Assembly (NCBI RefSeq): GCF_001541925.1
Contig: NZ_LQMW01000019.1
Coordinates: 62,001-126,000, forward strand
Origin: Nitrosopumilus sp. Nsub
Lineage (GTDB): Archaea > Thermoproteota > Nitrososphaeria > Nitrososphaerales > Nitrosopumilaceae
Length of the DNA: 64,000 bases
Direction: 5' to 3'
Below, in pieces: positions 7,502 to 16,060 of the stretch. Position 1 is the stretch's first letter. Each line of letters opens with the position of its first letter. Position numbers and translations under genes: made by a program. The notes under the pieces are model-generated. The model was given only the letters and a program-made list of their open reading frames with translations. It made no database searches and was not told the DNA's origin.

Positions 7502-10372
7502 ATGGAAATTAACTGGAACCAAATTGAAACTAAATGGCGAGCCAAATGGGATGAGTCAAAAGACTTTGAAACAAATCCAAATGACAAACCAAAAAAATTC
7601 ATTACAGTTGCATATCCATATCCAAATTCACCACAGCATATTGGACATGGAAGAACATACACACTAGCTGATGTACATTCAAGATTTTACCGAATGAGAG
7701 GATTCAACGTATTATTCCCAATGGGATTCCATTATACAGGTACTCCAGTTTTAGGAATGGCAAAAAGAATCCAATCACAAGAAAAAGAAATTCTTGATGG
7801 ATTACGAAACATCTATCATGTTCCAGAAGAAGACATCAAAACATTTGTTGAACCAATAAAGATTGCAGATTATTTCCATGAAGAAATTAAAGCTGGAATG
7901 ATTGAGATGGGTTACTCTATTGATTGGAGAAGAGAATTTACTACAATTGTTCCAGGATATCAAAAATTTATTGAATGGCAAATTACAACACTAAAAGAAA
8001 ATGGAAAAATAATTCAAGGATCACATCCAGTTGGATGGTGTCCACGTGATCAAAACCCAGTATCACAACACGATACAATGGGGGATGTTGAACCAAAAAT
8101 TGATGATAAAAATCATCTTGTAAAATTCAAGTTTGAAGAATATATTTTTCCAGTAACAACACTTCGCCCTGAAACAATTTTTGGAATTACTAATCTTTGG
8201 GTTAATCCAAATACCATTTATAAAAAAATTAAAGCTGATGATGAAAAATGGATTGTTTCAGAAGAATGTGCAAAGAAAATTGAATTCTTTGGAAAAGAAA
8301 TTACAATTGAAGGAGACATTGCAGGAAGTGAAATAATTGGAAAATATGCTACAGCATTACACAACAATCAAGAGATTCCAATTTTAGAAGCAGAATTTGT
8401 AGAGCCTGCAATTGGAACAGGTCTAGTCATGTCAGTTCCAGCCCACGCACCAAAGGATTACCAGGCATTAATGGACCTCAAGGCTAAAAATCACGAATTA
8501 GCCTCAAAAATTGAGCCTATTCCAATCATTTCTACAGAAGGGTATGGAGAAATTCCAGCAAAAGAGATTTGTGAGAAAATGGGAGTATCAGACCAATCAG
8601 ACCAAAAATTAGAGGAAGCAACAAACGAATTGTATCTCAAAGAATTCACAGATGGAAAATTAAATGACAAATGTGGAGATTTCCAAAATGAGAAGGTTCA
8701 GTTTGGACGAAACAAAGTCAGAGACTGGCTAATGGAAAATAAACATCTAGAAAAATTCCCAGTACTTGAAAATGCTCCAGTCAAATGTCGTTGTGGAACT
8801 GAATGTGTTGTTAAAGTTTTGAACAATCAATGGTTTTTGAATTATGGAGATGAAGAATGGAAAGAAACTGCTAGAAATTGTTTTGATGAAATGAATATTT
8901 TACCAAATAAGATTACAACAGAATTCAAAGAAGTAATTGATTGGTTACACGAAAGAGCATGTGCAAGACAACAAGGATTGGGAACAAATCTACCTTGGGA
9001 TAATGATTGGATTGTTGAGAGTTTATCTGATAGTGTAATTTACATGGCATACTATACCATGTCAAGATTTGTAAATGATGGAACACTAAAACCTAAAAAT
9101 CTTACAAAAGAATTCTTTGATTATATTTTACTAGATAAAGGAGACATGTCGCTAGCTGTTAGTACATCAAAATTATCTGAAGATGTAATTAGTATGGTCA
9201 AAAAAGAATTCCAATACTTTTATCCAGTTGACTCTAGACATTCAGGACGAGACCTAGTTCAAAACCACTTGTCATTTTTTGTCTTAAACCATGTTGCAAT
9301 ATTTGAGAAAAAATTATGGCCACAAGAAATTGTTGTAAACGGTTCAGTGATGATGGATGGTGCAAAAATGAGTAAGAGTATGGGAAATATCATTCCACTT
9401 CGAACTGCAATCAAAGATCATGGTGCAGATCCAATTAGATTAGCAATTATCTCATCAGCAGAACTACTTCAAGATGCAGATTTCAATATGGATAGTGTTA
9501 CAGGCATTCAAAGCAAGCTAGAGTCACTGCTAGAGGAGTGCAGCAGCCTCAAAGCATCAGATGTAGGCGATTTGGAGGCTGAAGATAAGTGGATTTTATC
9601 AAAAACTCAAGGCATGATTGCCCAAGTTACAGAAGCTGTAGAGAAAATGAGGCTAAGAGAGGGATTGCACGATATTTTATTTTCATTTGAATCGGATTTA
9701 GGCTGGTATGCAAAGAGAGTAGAGGCTAAAGGAAGAGACAATGTTTCAGGAATATTACATAAAATTTATTCATCAAGAGTTGCAATGTTGTCTCCATTTG
9801 CACCACATGTAGCTGAAGAGATGTGGGAAAAACTAGGATATACCGAACTTGTATCAAAATCAAAATGGCCAGAATTTTCAAAAGAAAGTGTTGATGCAAC
9901 ATCAATTCAATCTGAAGAATTACTAAAATCAACAGTTGATGATATTGCAAATATTTTAAAAGTTACAAAAATTACTCCACAAAAAATTGTAATTTATGTA
10001 AACTCTGATGAATTCAAATCTAAAGTTTATAGAAAAATTCTAGGAATTATGGTAGGAGGTCAAAACAATATGGGAGTAGTAATGAAAGAATTGATTGCTG
10101 ATCCTCAAACTACAGATGCTAAAAAGATGCCAGACTTTATCCAAAAAGTAATCAAAGATTTACATTCAGAATCTGAAGAAATTAAATCAACAAAATTAGA
10201 ATCTGAAGAATTTGATGAAAAACAATTCTTATCTGCAGAACTATCAAGTATTGGTAAAAAAGAATTTGGAGTAGATATTGAAGTGTTTGGAGCAACTGAT
10301 GAGAACATCTATGATCCAAAAGGCAAAGCTAGACACGCAAGACCATTCAAACCAGCAATCTTAATTGAATAA
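7502..10372 (+). CDS. leuS: Leucyl-tRNA synthetase (archaeal type)
   Basis: Class I synthetase for tRNA-Leu. The HIGH motif is intact at residues 46-49 (in PNSPQHIGHGRTY) and KMSKS at about 622-626. The CP1 editing region lies between them, with TTLRPETIFGITNLWVNP and GTGLVMSVPAHAPKDYQAL. At 956 residues it matches archaeal/eukaryotic LeuRS. It is seven bases downstream of alaS and surely cotranscribed. The ATG at 7502 has no competing start. The tRNA-Leu(GAG) found at 48.5 kb would be one of its substrates. Confidence 0.97.
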   Translation: MEINWNQIETKWRAKWDESKDFETNPNDKPKKFITVAYPYPNSPQHIGHGRTYTLADVHSRFYRMRGFNVLFPMGFHYTGTPVLGMAKRIQSQEKEILDGLRNIYHVPEEDIKTFVEPIKIADYFHEEIKAGMIEMGYSIDWRREFTTIVPGYQKFIEWQITTLKENGKIIQGSHPVGWCPRDQNPVSQHDTMGDVEPKIDDKNHLVKFKFEEYIFPVTTLRPETIFGITNLWVNPNTIYKKIKADDEKWIVSEECAKKIEFFGKEITIEGDIAGSEIIGKYATALHNNQEIPILEAEFVEPAIGTGLVMSVPAHAPKDYQALMDLKAKNHELASKIEPIPIISTEGYGEIPAKEICEKMGVSDQSDQKLEEATNELYLKEFTDGKLNDKCGDFQNEKVQFGRNKVRDWLMENKHLEKFPVLENAPVKCRCGTECVVKVLNNQWFLNYGDEEWKETARNCFDEMNILPNKITTEFKEVIDWLHERACARQQGLGTNLPWDNDWIVESLSDSVIYMAYYTMSRFVNDGTLKPKNLTKEFFDYILLDKGDMSLAVSTSKLSEDVISMVKKEFQYFYPVDSRHSGRDLVQNHLSFFVLNHVAIFEKKLWPQEIVVNGSVMMDGAKMSKSMGNIIPLRTAIKDHGADPIRLAIISSAELLQDADFNMDSVTGIQSKLESLLEECSSLKASDVGDLEAEDKWILSKTQGMIAQVTEAVEKMRLREGLHDILFSFESDLGWYAKRVEAKGRDNVSGILHKIYSSRVAMLSPFAPHVAEEMWEKLGYTELVSKSKWPEFSKESVDATSIQSEELLKSTVDDIANILKVTKITPQKIVIYVNSDEFKSKVYRKILGIMVGGQNNMGVVMKELIADPQTTDAKKMPDFIQKVIKDLHSESEEIKSTKLESEEFDEKQFLSAELSSIGKKEFGVDIEVFGATDENIYDPKGKARHARPFKPAILIE

Positions 10373-10495
10373 TTAATAGCGATTTTTACAAGTAGAGCAA
10401 ACATAAGCATACTTAATTTCTAAATCATAAGGAATGCTTACTTTAGTTAGTTGTAGTATGGTGAATCCTCTGCAAATCTTACAAATCCCTCGCAA
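10373..10495 (-). CDS. Small zinc-ribbon protein, about 40 residues
   Basis: A short minus-strand frame abuts the leuS stop and encodes 40 residues from TTG at 10495 (CTG at 10498 is an alternative; an upstream in-frame stop lies at 10514-10516). It has two CxxC pairs: C5-K-I-C8 near the N-terminus and C33-S-T-C36 near the C-terminus, with about 24 residues between them, the spacing of a rubredoxin-like or ribbon zinc knuckle. No ribosome binding site is visible. The paired cysteines are unlikely by chance in so short a frame, but the function is unknown. Confidence 0.55.
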   Translation of the reverse strand: MRGICKICRGFTILQLTKVSIPYDLEIKYAYVCSTCKNRY

Positions 10496-10672
10496 CAGTA
10501 CTGATTGTAAAATTTAGAGTTAATCAGATGTGTCAAAATCAGGTTCGATCAAGGTCATGCGTAATTTACCCACGAAATTAACTACTTTTTGGTAAATGTA
10601 CCATATGATTAAAGAAATAATTGGATTTGTATGGGATTTAATTTCAGGACAATAAAAGAAAATTTAAAAAAA
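10496..10672. other. Intergenic stretch; only a 16-codon frame seen
   Basis: Between the zinc-ribbon frame and the next gene I see no gene of ordinary size. The only clean frame is ATG 10605 to TAA 10655 on the plus strand, encoding MIKEIIGFVWDLISGQ, an amphipathic peptide without an obvious promoter. It is followed by an A/T-rich run. I do not call it as a gene. Confidence 0.3.
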
Positions 10673-11140
10673 TTAATTATCAACATCTAAATCAACATGA
10701 ACCTGTTGTATACATGAATTGAGTTGTTCCTCATCACCTAACCAGGTTTCACGACAATTTTGAATTTGTTCTTCATATGTATTCCAAAACTCATCGCTTT
10801 GAAGTAGAGAATTTTTTCCATCCTTTGCCATTTGATAAACTTCAAGACCTGTAAAGCCCTCATATCTTTGAATCATTTTTTCATGAGATGCTTCAAATCT
10901 TTTTAATTCTTCTTTACATGTATCTTGGGAATAACCAGATAGTTCCTCACATTGTTTAATTTTTTGTTGTAATTCATAGTATGATAGTTCCAGATTTCTT
11001 AACTCCCTTTCTTTAACAAAATCACCATAATCAGCAGTTGCAATTATTCCAATGAAAATCCCTACAACAACTACAATTGCAATTATACCAATTGTTCACA
11101 TTATTTTGAGATAATTTCCATAGACATTATCCCTTTTCAA
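10673..11140 (-). pseudogene. Membrane-anchored protein gene interrupted by an in-frame TGA
   Basis: Reading from TTG 11140, the frame gives KRDNVYGNYLKIM, then TGA at 11096-11098, then continues in the same frame through a clear membrane segment (TIGIIAIVVVVGIFIGIIAT), a charged helical region (DYGDFVKERELRNLELSYYELQQ) and a C-terminal part with four cysteines, ending VHVDLDVDN. Coding quality is continuous on both sides of the TGA, which could be a TGG (Trp) codon changed by one base. The only in-frame ATG after the stop, at 10876, would drop the membrane anchor and half the protein. So it is a recent nonsense mutation, a sequence error, or a gene read from an unusual start. Function unknown; it looks like a short membrane-tethered extracytoplasmic or cytoplasmic helical protein. 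Confidence 0.65.
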
Positions 11141-11185
11141 AAATAAAGTAAAAAAAAGAAGTTTTTGGACTTAAGATCATTACCG

Positions 11186-11302
11186 CTAGGTATACGATGA
11201 GAGCCCATGCCACTTAAGACCAGCAAGTGTTCCTTTTCTGGTGACAGTGTTCGTCTTAAGATCCCAAACGATTGTTTGTAGATGACAGACTTGTTCTTGT
11301 AA
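11186..11302 (-). other. GC-richer island: start-less 38-codon frame or structured small RNA
   Basis: A minus-strand TATA box (gttatatacc, 11321-11330) predicts a transcript start near 11298-11302. An open frame of 38 codons begins exactly there with TTA, not a start codon, and ends at TAG 11186-11188; it includes WDLKTNTVTRKGTLAGLKWHG. Its codons end in G or C far more often than those of neighbouring genes. The same segment holds a perfect 8-bp inverted repeat (CTTAAGAC 11213-11220, GTCTTAAG 11253-11260) and is followed by a T-rich run after 11165 on the minus strand. It may be a tiny gene that lost its start or a structured non-coding RNA; I cannot decide. Confidence 0.45.
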
Positions 11303-11433
11303 CTATCCTAAGCTGATTTTGGTATATAACCAAGACTACACAATCCTACTAGTGCCAAAAATCGATCAAACTAGTGTCACAGAATTGGATTTCAGATAGT
11401 CTATTTATTAGAGATAGAAAGTTGCAAAGTATC

Positions 11434-12447
11434 TTGAAAATAGCAGTAATGGGAATGGGTGTAGCTGGAAGTTATCTAATGGCCAGACTAAAGGACTCTG
11501 AACATGATGTTACAGGATATGAATTAAAATCTGAAGAAGCACATGACTCAATTTGTGCATGGGGGACAATCAAACCAGTTTTACGTGAATTTTGTAAAAA
11601 GACTGGAAGAAATTTTGATGACTTTTTGATTCATGAAGGAAAAAATATGCATGTCAAAATGAATGACGATGTAAAATTCGATATAGGATTACATGGAATG
11701 TGTACATATGACAAATTAGCTTTAATCAAAGATTTCATCAAAGATTCAAAAATAATTTACGGTAACCCACCAAAAAAAGAAGAACTTGAAAAAGAATACG
11801 ACATGATAGTTGATTGTACTGGATTCCATAGAGTATATTTGCCAAAAATGAAAGAAGATTTCTTTTTACCAACTTATGAATACAAAGTAGAATATGAAAA
11901 CGGAGTTCCATATGATGACTTTTACATTGAACCTTTCCCAGGAATGTCTGGATACTTTTGGTATTTCCCACTAGGTGAGAAATGGGCACACATTGGAGCA
12001 GGAGATTATAATAAAAACCACATTAAAGCAACAGATGCATTTCTTAAAAAACACGGCGGTAAAGTTCTAAAAACTAAAGGACGTCCAATCAGACTTGCAA
12101 CACCAGATAGATGCAAACCATACTACTCAGGTAAAGTTGTAGGTGTTGGTGAATCAATTGGAACAGTTTATGCTCTACTTGGTGAAGGAATTATTCCATC
12201 AATGCAATGTGTAGATATCTTTGTTGAAAATATGCATGACTTTGCAGCATATGAAAAAGCTGTAGAAAAACACTACAAAGTTTATGCCAAAGTTTTCAAT
12301 TTTGTCAGAGCAAAGATTCACAAAGATTTCAACTTTTTGAAAGCATTGCCTGACTTTTTGGCAATTTTCAGATACATGAAAAAGAACGAAGATAGATTTG
12401 GGATGGATATTAGAATTGCAGATTTACTAAAAGTTGCTAAAGCATAA
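11434..12447 (+). CDS. FAD-dependent geranylgeranyl-reductase family oxidoreductase
   Basis: The product begins KIAVMGMGVAGSYLMARLK, a Rossmann FAD-binding motif (GxGxxG) starting within ten residues of the N-terminus, and has a second FAD site typical of the geranylgeranyl reductase family (VVGVGESIGTVYALLGEGIIPSM). Members saturate the isoprenoid chains of archaeal lipids or menaquinone-type quinones. I chose TTG 11434 (337 residues) because the flavin motif then starts at the usual distance and a TATA-like ctatttatta lies about 27 bases upstream; a GTG at 11374 would add 20 non-conserved residues. Exact substrate is not determinable. Confidence 0.85.
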   Translation: MKIAVMGMGVAGSYLMARLKDSEHDVTGYELKSEEAHDSICAWGTIKPVLREFCKKTGRNFDDFLIHEGKNMHVKMNDDVKFDIGLHGMCTYDKLALIKDFIKDSKIIYGNPPKKEELEKEYDMIVDCTGFHRVYLPKMKEDFFLPTYEYKVEYENGVPYDDFYIEPFPGMSGYFWYFPLGEKWAHIGAGDYNKNHIKATDAFLKKHGGKVLKTKGRPIRLATPDRCKPYYSGKVVGVGESIGTVYALLGEGIIPSMQCVDIFVENMHDFAAYEKAVEKHYKVYAKVFNFVRAKIHKDFNFLKALPDFLAIFRYMKKNEDRFGMDIRIADLLKVAKA

Positions 12448-12449
12448 TC

Positions 12450-12899
12450 TTAAAGATTTTTTGTAAAAAACATACTAGAATTTTCAAACCCCAAATGCTC
12501 GTAAAATTTGTGAGACTCAACACGTTGATTACCAGATTCCAGTCTTATTCTATGACATTTTTTTTCTTTTCCAAGTTCAATTGATGAATTTAACAATTTT
12601 TTCCCAATTCCTTGATTGTGATACTGTTGTGAAATAATCAATTCAGGCACATACAATTCTAATGTTTTTTGGTTTAACCGTGATAAAAATACCAAACTTA
12701 TCAAGCCAATAATTTCGGAATCATTAATTTCAGCAACTAGAATTTTTTTATCATTATCATCGATGTAATTTTTTAACAGTTTAGTAAAAGATTCAATTTC
12801 ATTTTCGTTTTGTGGTTTTGGTCTTCCAAGTTCGTATAGTAATTCTAAAAGTAATGGAATGTCATCATAAATAGATTCTCTAATGTTTAAATTTTCCAT
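12450..12899 (-). CDS. GNAT-family N-acetyltransferase
   Basis: The 149-residue protein has the GNAT core: the acetyl-CoA-binding segment YHNQGIGKKLLNSSIELGKEKKCHRIRLES (about residues 92-121; R/QxxGxG motif) and the C-terminal VESHKFYEHLGFENSSMFF, characteristic of motif B. Substrate unknown. It is on the opposite strand two bases from the end of the reductase gene and is the downstream neighbour of the cysteine-cluster protein on the same strand, 44 bases away. Confidence 0.88.
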   Translation of the reverse strand: MENLNIRESIYDDIPLLLELLYELGRPKPQNENEIESFTKLLKNYIDDNDKKILVAEINDSEIIGLISLVFLSRLNQKTLELYVPELIISQQYHNQGIGKKLLNSSIELGKEKKCHRIRLESGNQRVESHKFYEHLGFENSSMFFTKNL

Positions 12900-12943
12900 G
12901 GTTATGTTGAGTAATTGTTTCTTTTAACAAGTATGGTTTTTTT

Positions 12944-13648
12944 CTAAGAAAAACTAACAGAACTAAATCCTTCTCGGTTTGTTCTATTACTTGCCATGTT
13001 GTAATCATAGATAGTTGTAGAATATGCTTGTAGTTCTTCTTTCATTTGATCCAAATTGTCTGCAAGATAAAATCCAGGACAATCACCTGTAAATTGATAA
13101 GTTGCATGTACACGTGCTTTGCCTCCCTCATTTTCTAGCCAACTAGCAAATGGGTATAGATAACATACTCCCGGTCTGTCAGGATGCATGCTACAGCCTC
13201 CCTTATCATCTAAGAATCTACATGAAATGTGAGTTCCATCTTCTTCTGGAGTCTCATCAGTTTTTCTTTTGAGATTAATGGTAGTCATTGTTGTCATTTG
13301 ACCAGATGGTCCAGGTTCATCATAAGTGACAGTTAGTGTTTCATTTTTGATAAATTCAGCAGTGTTTTTGTATTTCAATCCCTTCCCAATTGTAATTAAA
13401 TCATCAGAAGTTAATGGCAATCTACCTTGTCTATCACAGCAATTATGGCAATCAGGCCAAAAGCATTTCCATAAAATATATTTTTTTTCTGAATTAAGAA
13501 ATGGGACATGAAAAACTACATCTTTGACTTTGATAGTATAGTCAGATACATCAGTAATTTGACCAAGTACAAATTTTCTTAAGATAGGATCAAAATCCCA
13601 ATCCTTTTCTAGTAAATCTAATGATTCTTGAATTTCTTTTTGAGACAA
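12944..13648 (-). CDS. YkgJ-type cysteine-cluster protein (putative Fe-S/zinc protein)
   Basis: The 234-residue product shows the YkgJ/Fe-S oxidoreductase pattern: CFWPDCHNCCDRQGRLPLT near residues 59-77 and CRFLDDKGGCSMHPDRPGVCYLYPF near 142-166, supplying about eight cysteines for metal coordination. Proteins of this group are thought to bind a metal cluster; the reaction is not established for archaeal members. No signal peptide. The start ATG 13648 faces a divergent small gene, and the intervening 35 bases hold the promoters of both. Confidence 0.8.
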   Translation of the reverse strand: MSQKEIQESLDLLEKDWDFDPILRKFVLGQITDVSDYTIKVKDVVFHVPFLNSEKKYILWKCFWPDCHNCCDRQGRLPLTSDDLITIGKGLKYKNTAEFIKNETLTVTYDEPGPSGQMTTMTTINLKRKTDETPEEDGTHISCRFLDDKGGCSMHPDRPGVCYLYPFASWLENEGGKARVHATYQFTGDCPGFYLADNLDQMKEELQAYSTTIYDYNMASNRTNREGFSSVSFS

Positions 13649-13683
13649 GTATTCAGTTATAACCGCTTTTGCAGATCTTATTA

Positions 13684-14004
13684 ATGTTGAGTGAAAAAGG
13701 AAAATATGCAGCAGCTACAGAAAACAGAAGATTTGTTTGGGCTGAAATAATTTGGCCACTAGTTTTAGAAATTAACGACATTACATTTTCATTAAAACAA
13801 TTTCAAGAAAAACGCGAAAAAGTTTGTAAGGAAAAAAATACAACAATCACAATTGCTTCAAGAGGATTAGTTTCACTTGTTCTCAAAGGAATTTTACTAA
13901 AAGAAAATGATACGTATTCAATTCATTACAAATTGATTCCATACATGCGATTAAAAGCAAAATGTGATTATGCAACTGCGATTCACGAAGTAAGAATAAA
14001 ATAA
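13684..14004 (+). CDS. Hypothetical protein, possible winged-helix fold
   Basis: Starting at ATG 13684 the product is 106 residues, beginning MLSEKGKYAAATENRRFVW. I prefer this to the TTG at 13669 because ttataacc at 13656-13663 is a TATA box about 26 bases upstream. It is basic, with helical segments and a possible recognition-helix/wing region (TITIASRGLVSLVLKGILLKENDTYSIHYKL), compatible with a DNA-binding winged helix, but no family is recognised. tRNA-Gln lies directly downstream on the other strand. Confidence 0.65.
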   Translation: MLSEKGKYAAATENRRFVWAEIIWPLVLEINDITFSLKQFQEKREKVCKEKNTTITIASRGLVSLVLKGILLKENDTYSIHYKLIPYMRLKAKCDYATAIHEVRIK

Positions 14005-14011
14005 TTACCAG

Positions 14012-14099
14012 TAGCCCGAGGCAGATTCGAACTGCCGTCTCCGCCTATCCACTCTTGAGATCCAGAGGGCAGAATCCTTGACCGCTAGACTATCGGGCT
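14012..14099 (-). tRNA. tRNA-Gln(CUG) with a probable 15-nt intron
   Basis: Acceptor arms AGCCCGA/TCGGGCT pair perfectly with U8-A9 following; the D arm (GTCT/GGAT), and the T arm GGCAG-TTCGAAT-CTGCC are canonical. The anticodon stem CTGCC/GGCGG encloses 22 bases, 15 more than a normal loop. Reading the first six bases as positions 32-37 gives anticodon CTG (Gln), with an intron at the canonical archaeal position 37/38; the intron can form a CTCT/AGAG hairpin. CCA is not encoded. The amino-acid assignment depends on the splice site; a CTC (Glu) reading would need a non-canonical site. Confidence 0.9.
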
Positions 14100-14163
14100 A
14101 CTTGATAGAAATTCAAGTAATTTAGAATATAATGATTTGGTGAAAAATTATTTTGTAAAATAT

Positions 14164-14763
14164 CTATCGTGATGCTTGTGCAATACGTTCTAACTCATGT
14201 TTTTTCTTAACAGAAGGAGCATTGGTATCGTTAGATGCTGCAAGCATTAATTGTTCAGCCATGTGTTCCTCAATTGGTTTTGGATTTGAGAATGTAGCCT
14301 CTTTAATTGCATCAGCAATGAATTTCAAAGCCAAGTCAACTCTTCGAATTGGAGCAACATCAACTGATACGTGATAAACAGTACCACCGTAAACAATTCT
14401 AGTTGTGTCCTCGTTTGGAGCAGAGTATTCTACTGCTCTAACTAAAACCTCAACAGGATTTTGTCCAGTTTTTAATTCAATAATTTCAAAAGCAGTTTTT
14501 ACAGTATTGATTAATTTAGCTTTTTTACCAGTCATTCTACCAGTATTCTTTGCATATTTTTTTCCGAAATGCATTGTCTTGTTGATCAATCTTTCAACAA
14601 TGTTAACATCGGCTTTGTTAAATCGTTTAAGTGCTGAACGACCATAAGTGTAAGGTAAGATTTGTTTTCTTAATGAAATAGCAGTTTTTAATCCAGGATC
14701 TTTTACTTCAATGTCTGATAAATCCCATTTTCTAAATAGTAACAAATTTTTTGTTTCAGCCAT
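14164..14763 (-). CDS. rps7: Small subunit ribosomal protein S7
   Basis: S7 organises the 3' major domain of 16S rRNA. From ATG 14763 the product is 199 residues, starting MAETKNLLLFRKWD. An in-frame ATG at 14796 would extend into S12 and add a non-conserved sequence. Recognisable features include NIVERLINKTMHFGKKYAKNTGRMTGKK and VEVLVRAVEYSAPNEDTTRIVYGGTVYHVSVDVAPIRRVD-type core regions and the C-terminal KKHELERIAQASR. It is the last gene of the rpo-S12-S7 transcription unit, four bases after S12. Confidence 0.96.
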   Translation of the reverse strand: MAETKNLLLFRKWDLSDIEVKDPGLKTAISLRKQILPYTYGRSALKRFNKADVNIVERLINKTMHFGKKYAKNTGRMTGKKAKLINTVKTAFEIIELKTGQNPVEVLVRAVEYSAPNEDTTRIVYGGTVYHVSVDVAPIRRVDLALKFIADAIKEATFSNPKPIEEHMAEQLMLAASNDTNAPSVKKKHELERIAQASR

Positions 14764-14767
14764 TTCT

Positions 14768-15205
14768 CTATCTCCTTGGTTTCTCCTTCTTTCCAATAAC
14801 TAATTCATGTAATGATGTACCGTTAACTTTTGAAACTTTGAATCTAACACCAGGAATATCTCCCATTGCACCGCCTTGTGTTGCACCCATTCCTTCAATT
14901 GTAACCTCGTCGTGTTCATCAATGAAGTTCATTGCACCGTCTCTTGGCAAGAATGCTGTAACTGATTTACCATTTCTAATTAATTGAACTCTAACACATT
15001 TTCTGATAGCAGAGTTTGGTTGTTTTGCGGCAATACCAACTTTCTCTAAAACAATTCCACGTCCTTGTGGTGCACCTCCAAGAGGATCTGCTTTTTTATC
15101 AATACCGAGTTTTCTTCTTTTGAAAGTAGAAATTGCCCAACGTTGTTTTTTCTTTTTAGTTGTTAGTACTCTACCTGCAAATAATCCAAGTGGTGATTTT
15201 CTCAT
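14768..15205 (-). CDS. rps12: Small subunit ribosomal protein S12
   Basis: S12 is the decoding-centre protein. The 145-residue product has the conserved [35 protein letters not shown] stretch including the PNSA loop, and [14 protein letters not shown] near the C-terminus, as in archaeal/eukaryal S12 (uS12). It starts at ATG 15205, two bases after the NusA stop, and is followed by S7, the universal S12-S7 order. Confidence 0.97.
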   Translation of the reverse strand: MRKSPLGLFAGRVLTTKKKKQRWAISTFKRRKLGIDKKADPLGGAPQGRGIVLEKVGIAAKQPNSAIRKCVRVQLIRNGKSVTAFLPRDGAMNFIDEHDEVTIEGMGATQGGAMGDIPGVRFKVSKVNGTSLHELVIGKKEKPRR

Positions 15206-15207
15206 AT

Positions 15208-15672
15208 CTATAACTCCATGGTTGCCCTTTCAGGACTGTTAATCAATACACTTCCAATATCAAAATATCGTTTAGCTAATAATCTTGCTTTCTCAGCATT
15301 TCTTCCTTCTCTACCAACTACAATTCCTTTCTTTCTTGGGTCTACCATAACAATTGCCTGTTTTGTTCCATCAGCTCGTGTATTTATTTTTACTTCAGAA
15401 ATTAGTTTATTATTCAATAAATTAGATAAGAATTTTGCCGGATCTTCATCAAATTCAACAAGTTCAACATTGCGTTTAACCATATTTTGTAAGGATTTGA
15501 TATGCATACCACCTTTACCAATGGCTAATCCCATTTTTCCAGTGTTTACTACAAAAATTACTCTATTTTGTTTTTCGTCTTCAATACAATCTCTTGCAAC
15601 AGCACCAGTGACATTTTGAAATAGCGACATCATTCGCATTTGATCTGTTGAAAGTTTGATTGATTGTGCCAT
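15208..15672 (-). CDS. nusA: NusA-like KH-domain transcription factor
   Basis: Archaeal NusA is a short protein made only of two KH RNA-binding domains, as here (154 residues). The first KH motif is [21 protein letters not shown] (GxxG at IGKGG) and the second is [25 protein letters not shown] (VGREG). The bacterial N-terminal polymerase-binding and S1 domains are absent, which is normal in archaea. It lies between L30e and S12, a conserved archaeal position downstream of the polymerase genes. Confidence 0.93.
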   Translation of the reverse strand: MAQSIKLSTDQMRMMSLFQNVTGAVARDCIEDEKQNRVIFVVNTGKMGLAIGKGGMHIKSLQNMVKRNVELVEFDEDPAKFLSNLLNNKLISEVKINTRADGTKQAIVMVDPRKKGIVVGREGRNAEKARLLAKRYFDIGSVLINSPERATMEL

Positions 15673-15736
15673 AAGAATTCCTTTTTATCTCCAGACCAAA
15701 AATGTCTCATTTAAACTTAGGTTAGTCAAAAAACAA

Positions 15737-16060
15737 CTAGTCATTTTTTTCCTCAGTTTTTGTATCGTTCAAAATTGATTTGATGTTTGCCTCATCAATG
15801 GATGTAAATGAAATTGTTGAAATTCTAAATTGTAAGCCGCACAATCTACCTAGTGCAACTGAAGTTCCTTGAAAGTTTACGAGGGGGACTTTTTGTTTTT
15901 TTGCATCAGATTCAATTTTCTCAAGCATTTTTTTGTCTACGGATTGAGATAATACAATTAACTTGGAATTATTTACAGAGTTCAAAACTTCTTTACTGCC
16001 CATAGTTAATCTATTCTCTTTACGGGCATCCTTCAATGATTTCTCAAGTATTTTACTCAT
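15737..16060 (-). CDS. rpl30e: Large subunit ribosomal protein L30e
   Basis: The 107-residue product belongs to the L7Ae/L30e RNA-binding fold (NRLTMGSKEVLNSVNNSKLIVLSQSVDKKML and VPLVNFQGTSVALGRLCGLQFRISTISF). L30e usually sits between rpoA and nusA in archaea, as here, apart from two inserted genes. A minus-strand TATA box (cctataaagg near 16096) about 26 bases before the likely transcript start indicates its own promoter after the inserted secreted-protein gene. Confidence 0.92.
   Translation of the reverse strand: MSKILEKSLKDARKENRLTMGSKEVLNSVNNSKLIVLSQSVDKKMLEKIESDAKKQKVPLVNFQGTSVALGRLCGLQFRISTISFTSIDEANIKSILNDTKTEEKND

Noticed and set aside
11096-11098. TGA as a selenocysteine codon
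   Set aside because: No SECIS-like element or selenoprotein family is seen, and thaumarchaea are not known to use selenocysteine; a simple Trp-to-stop change is easier.
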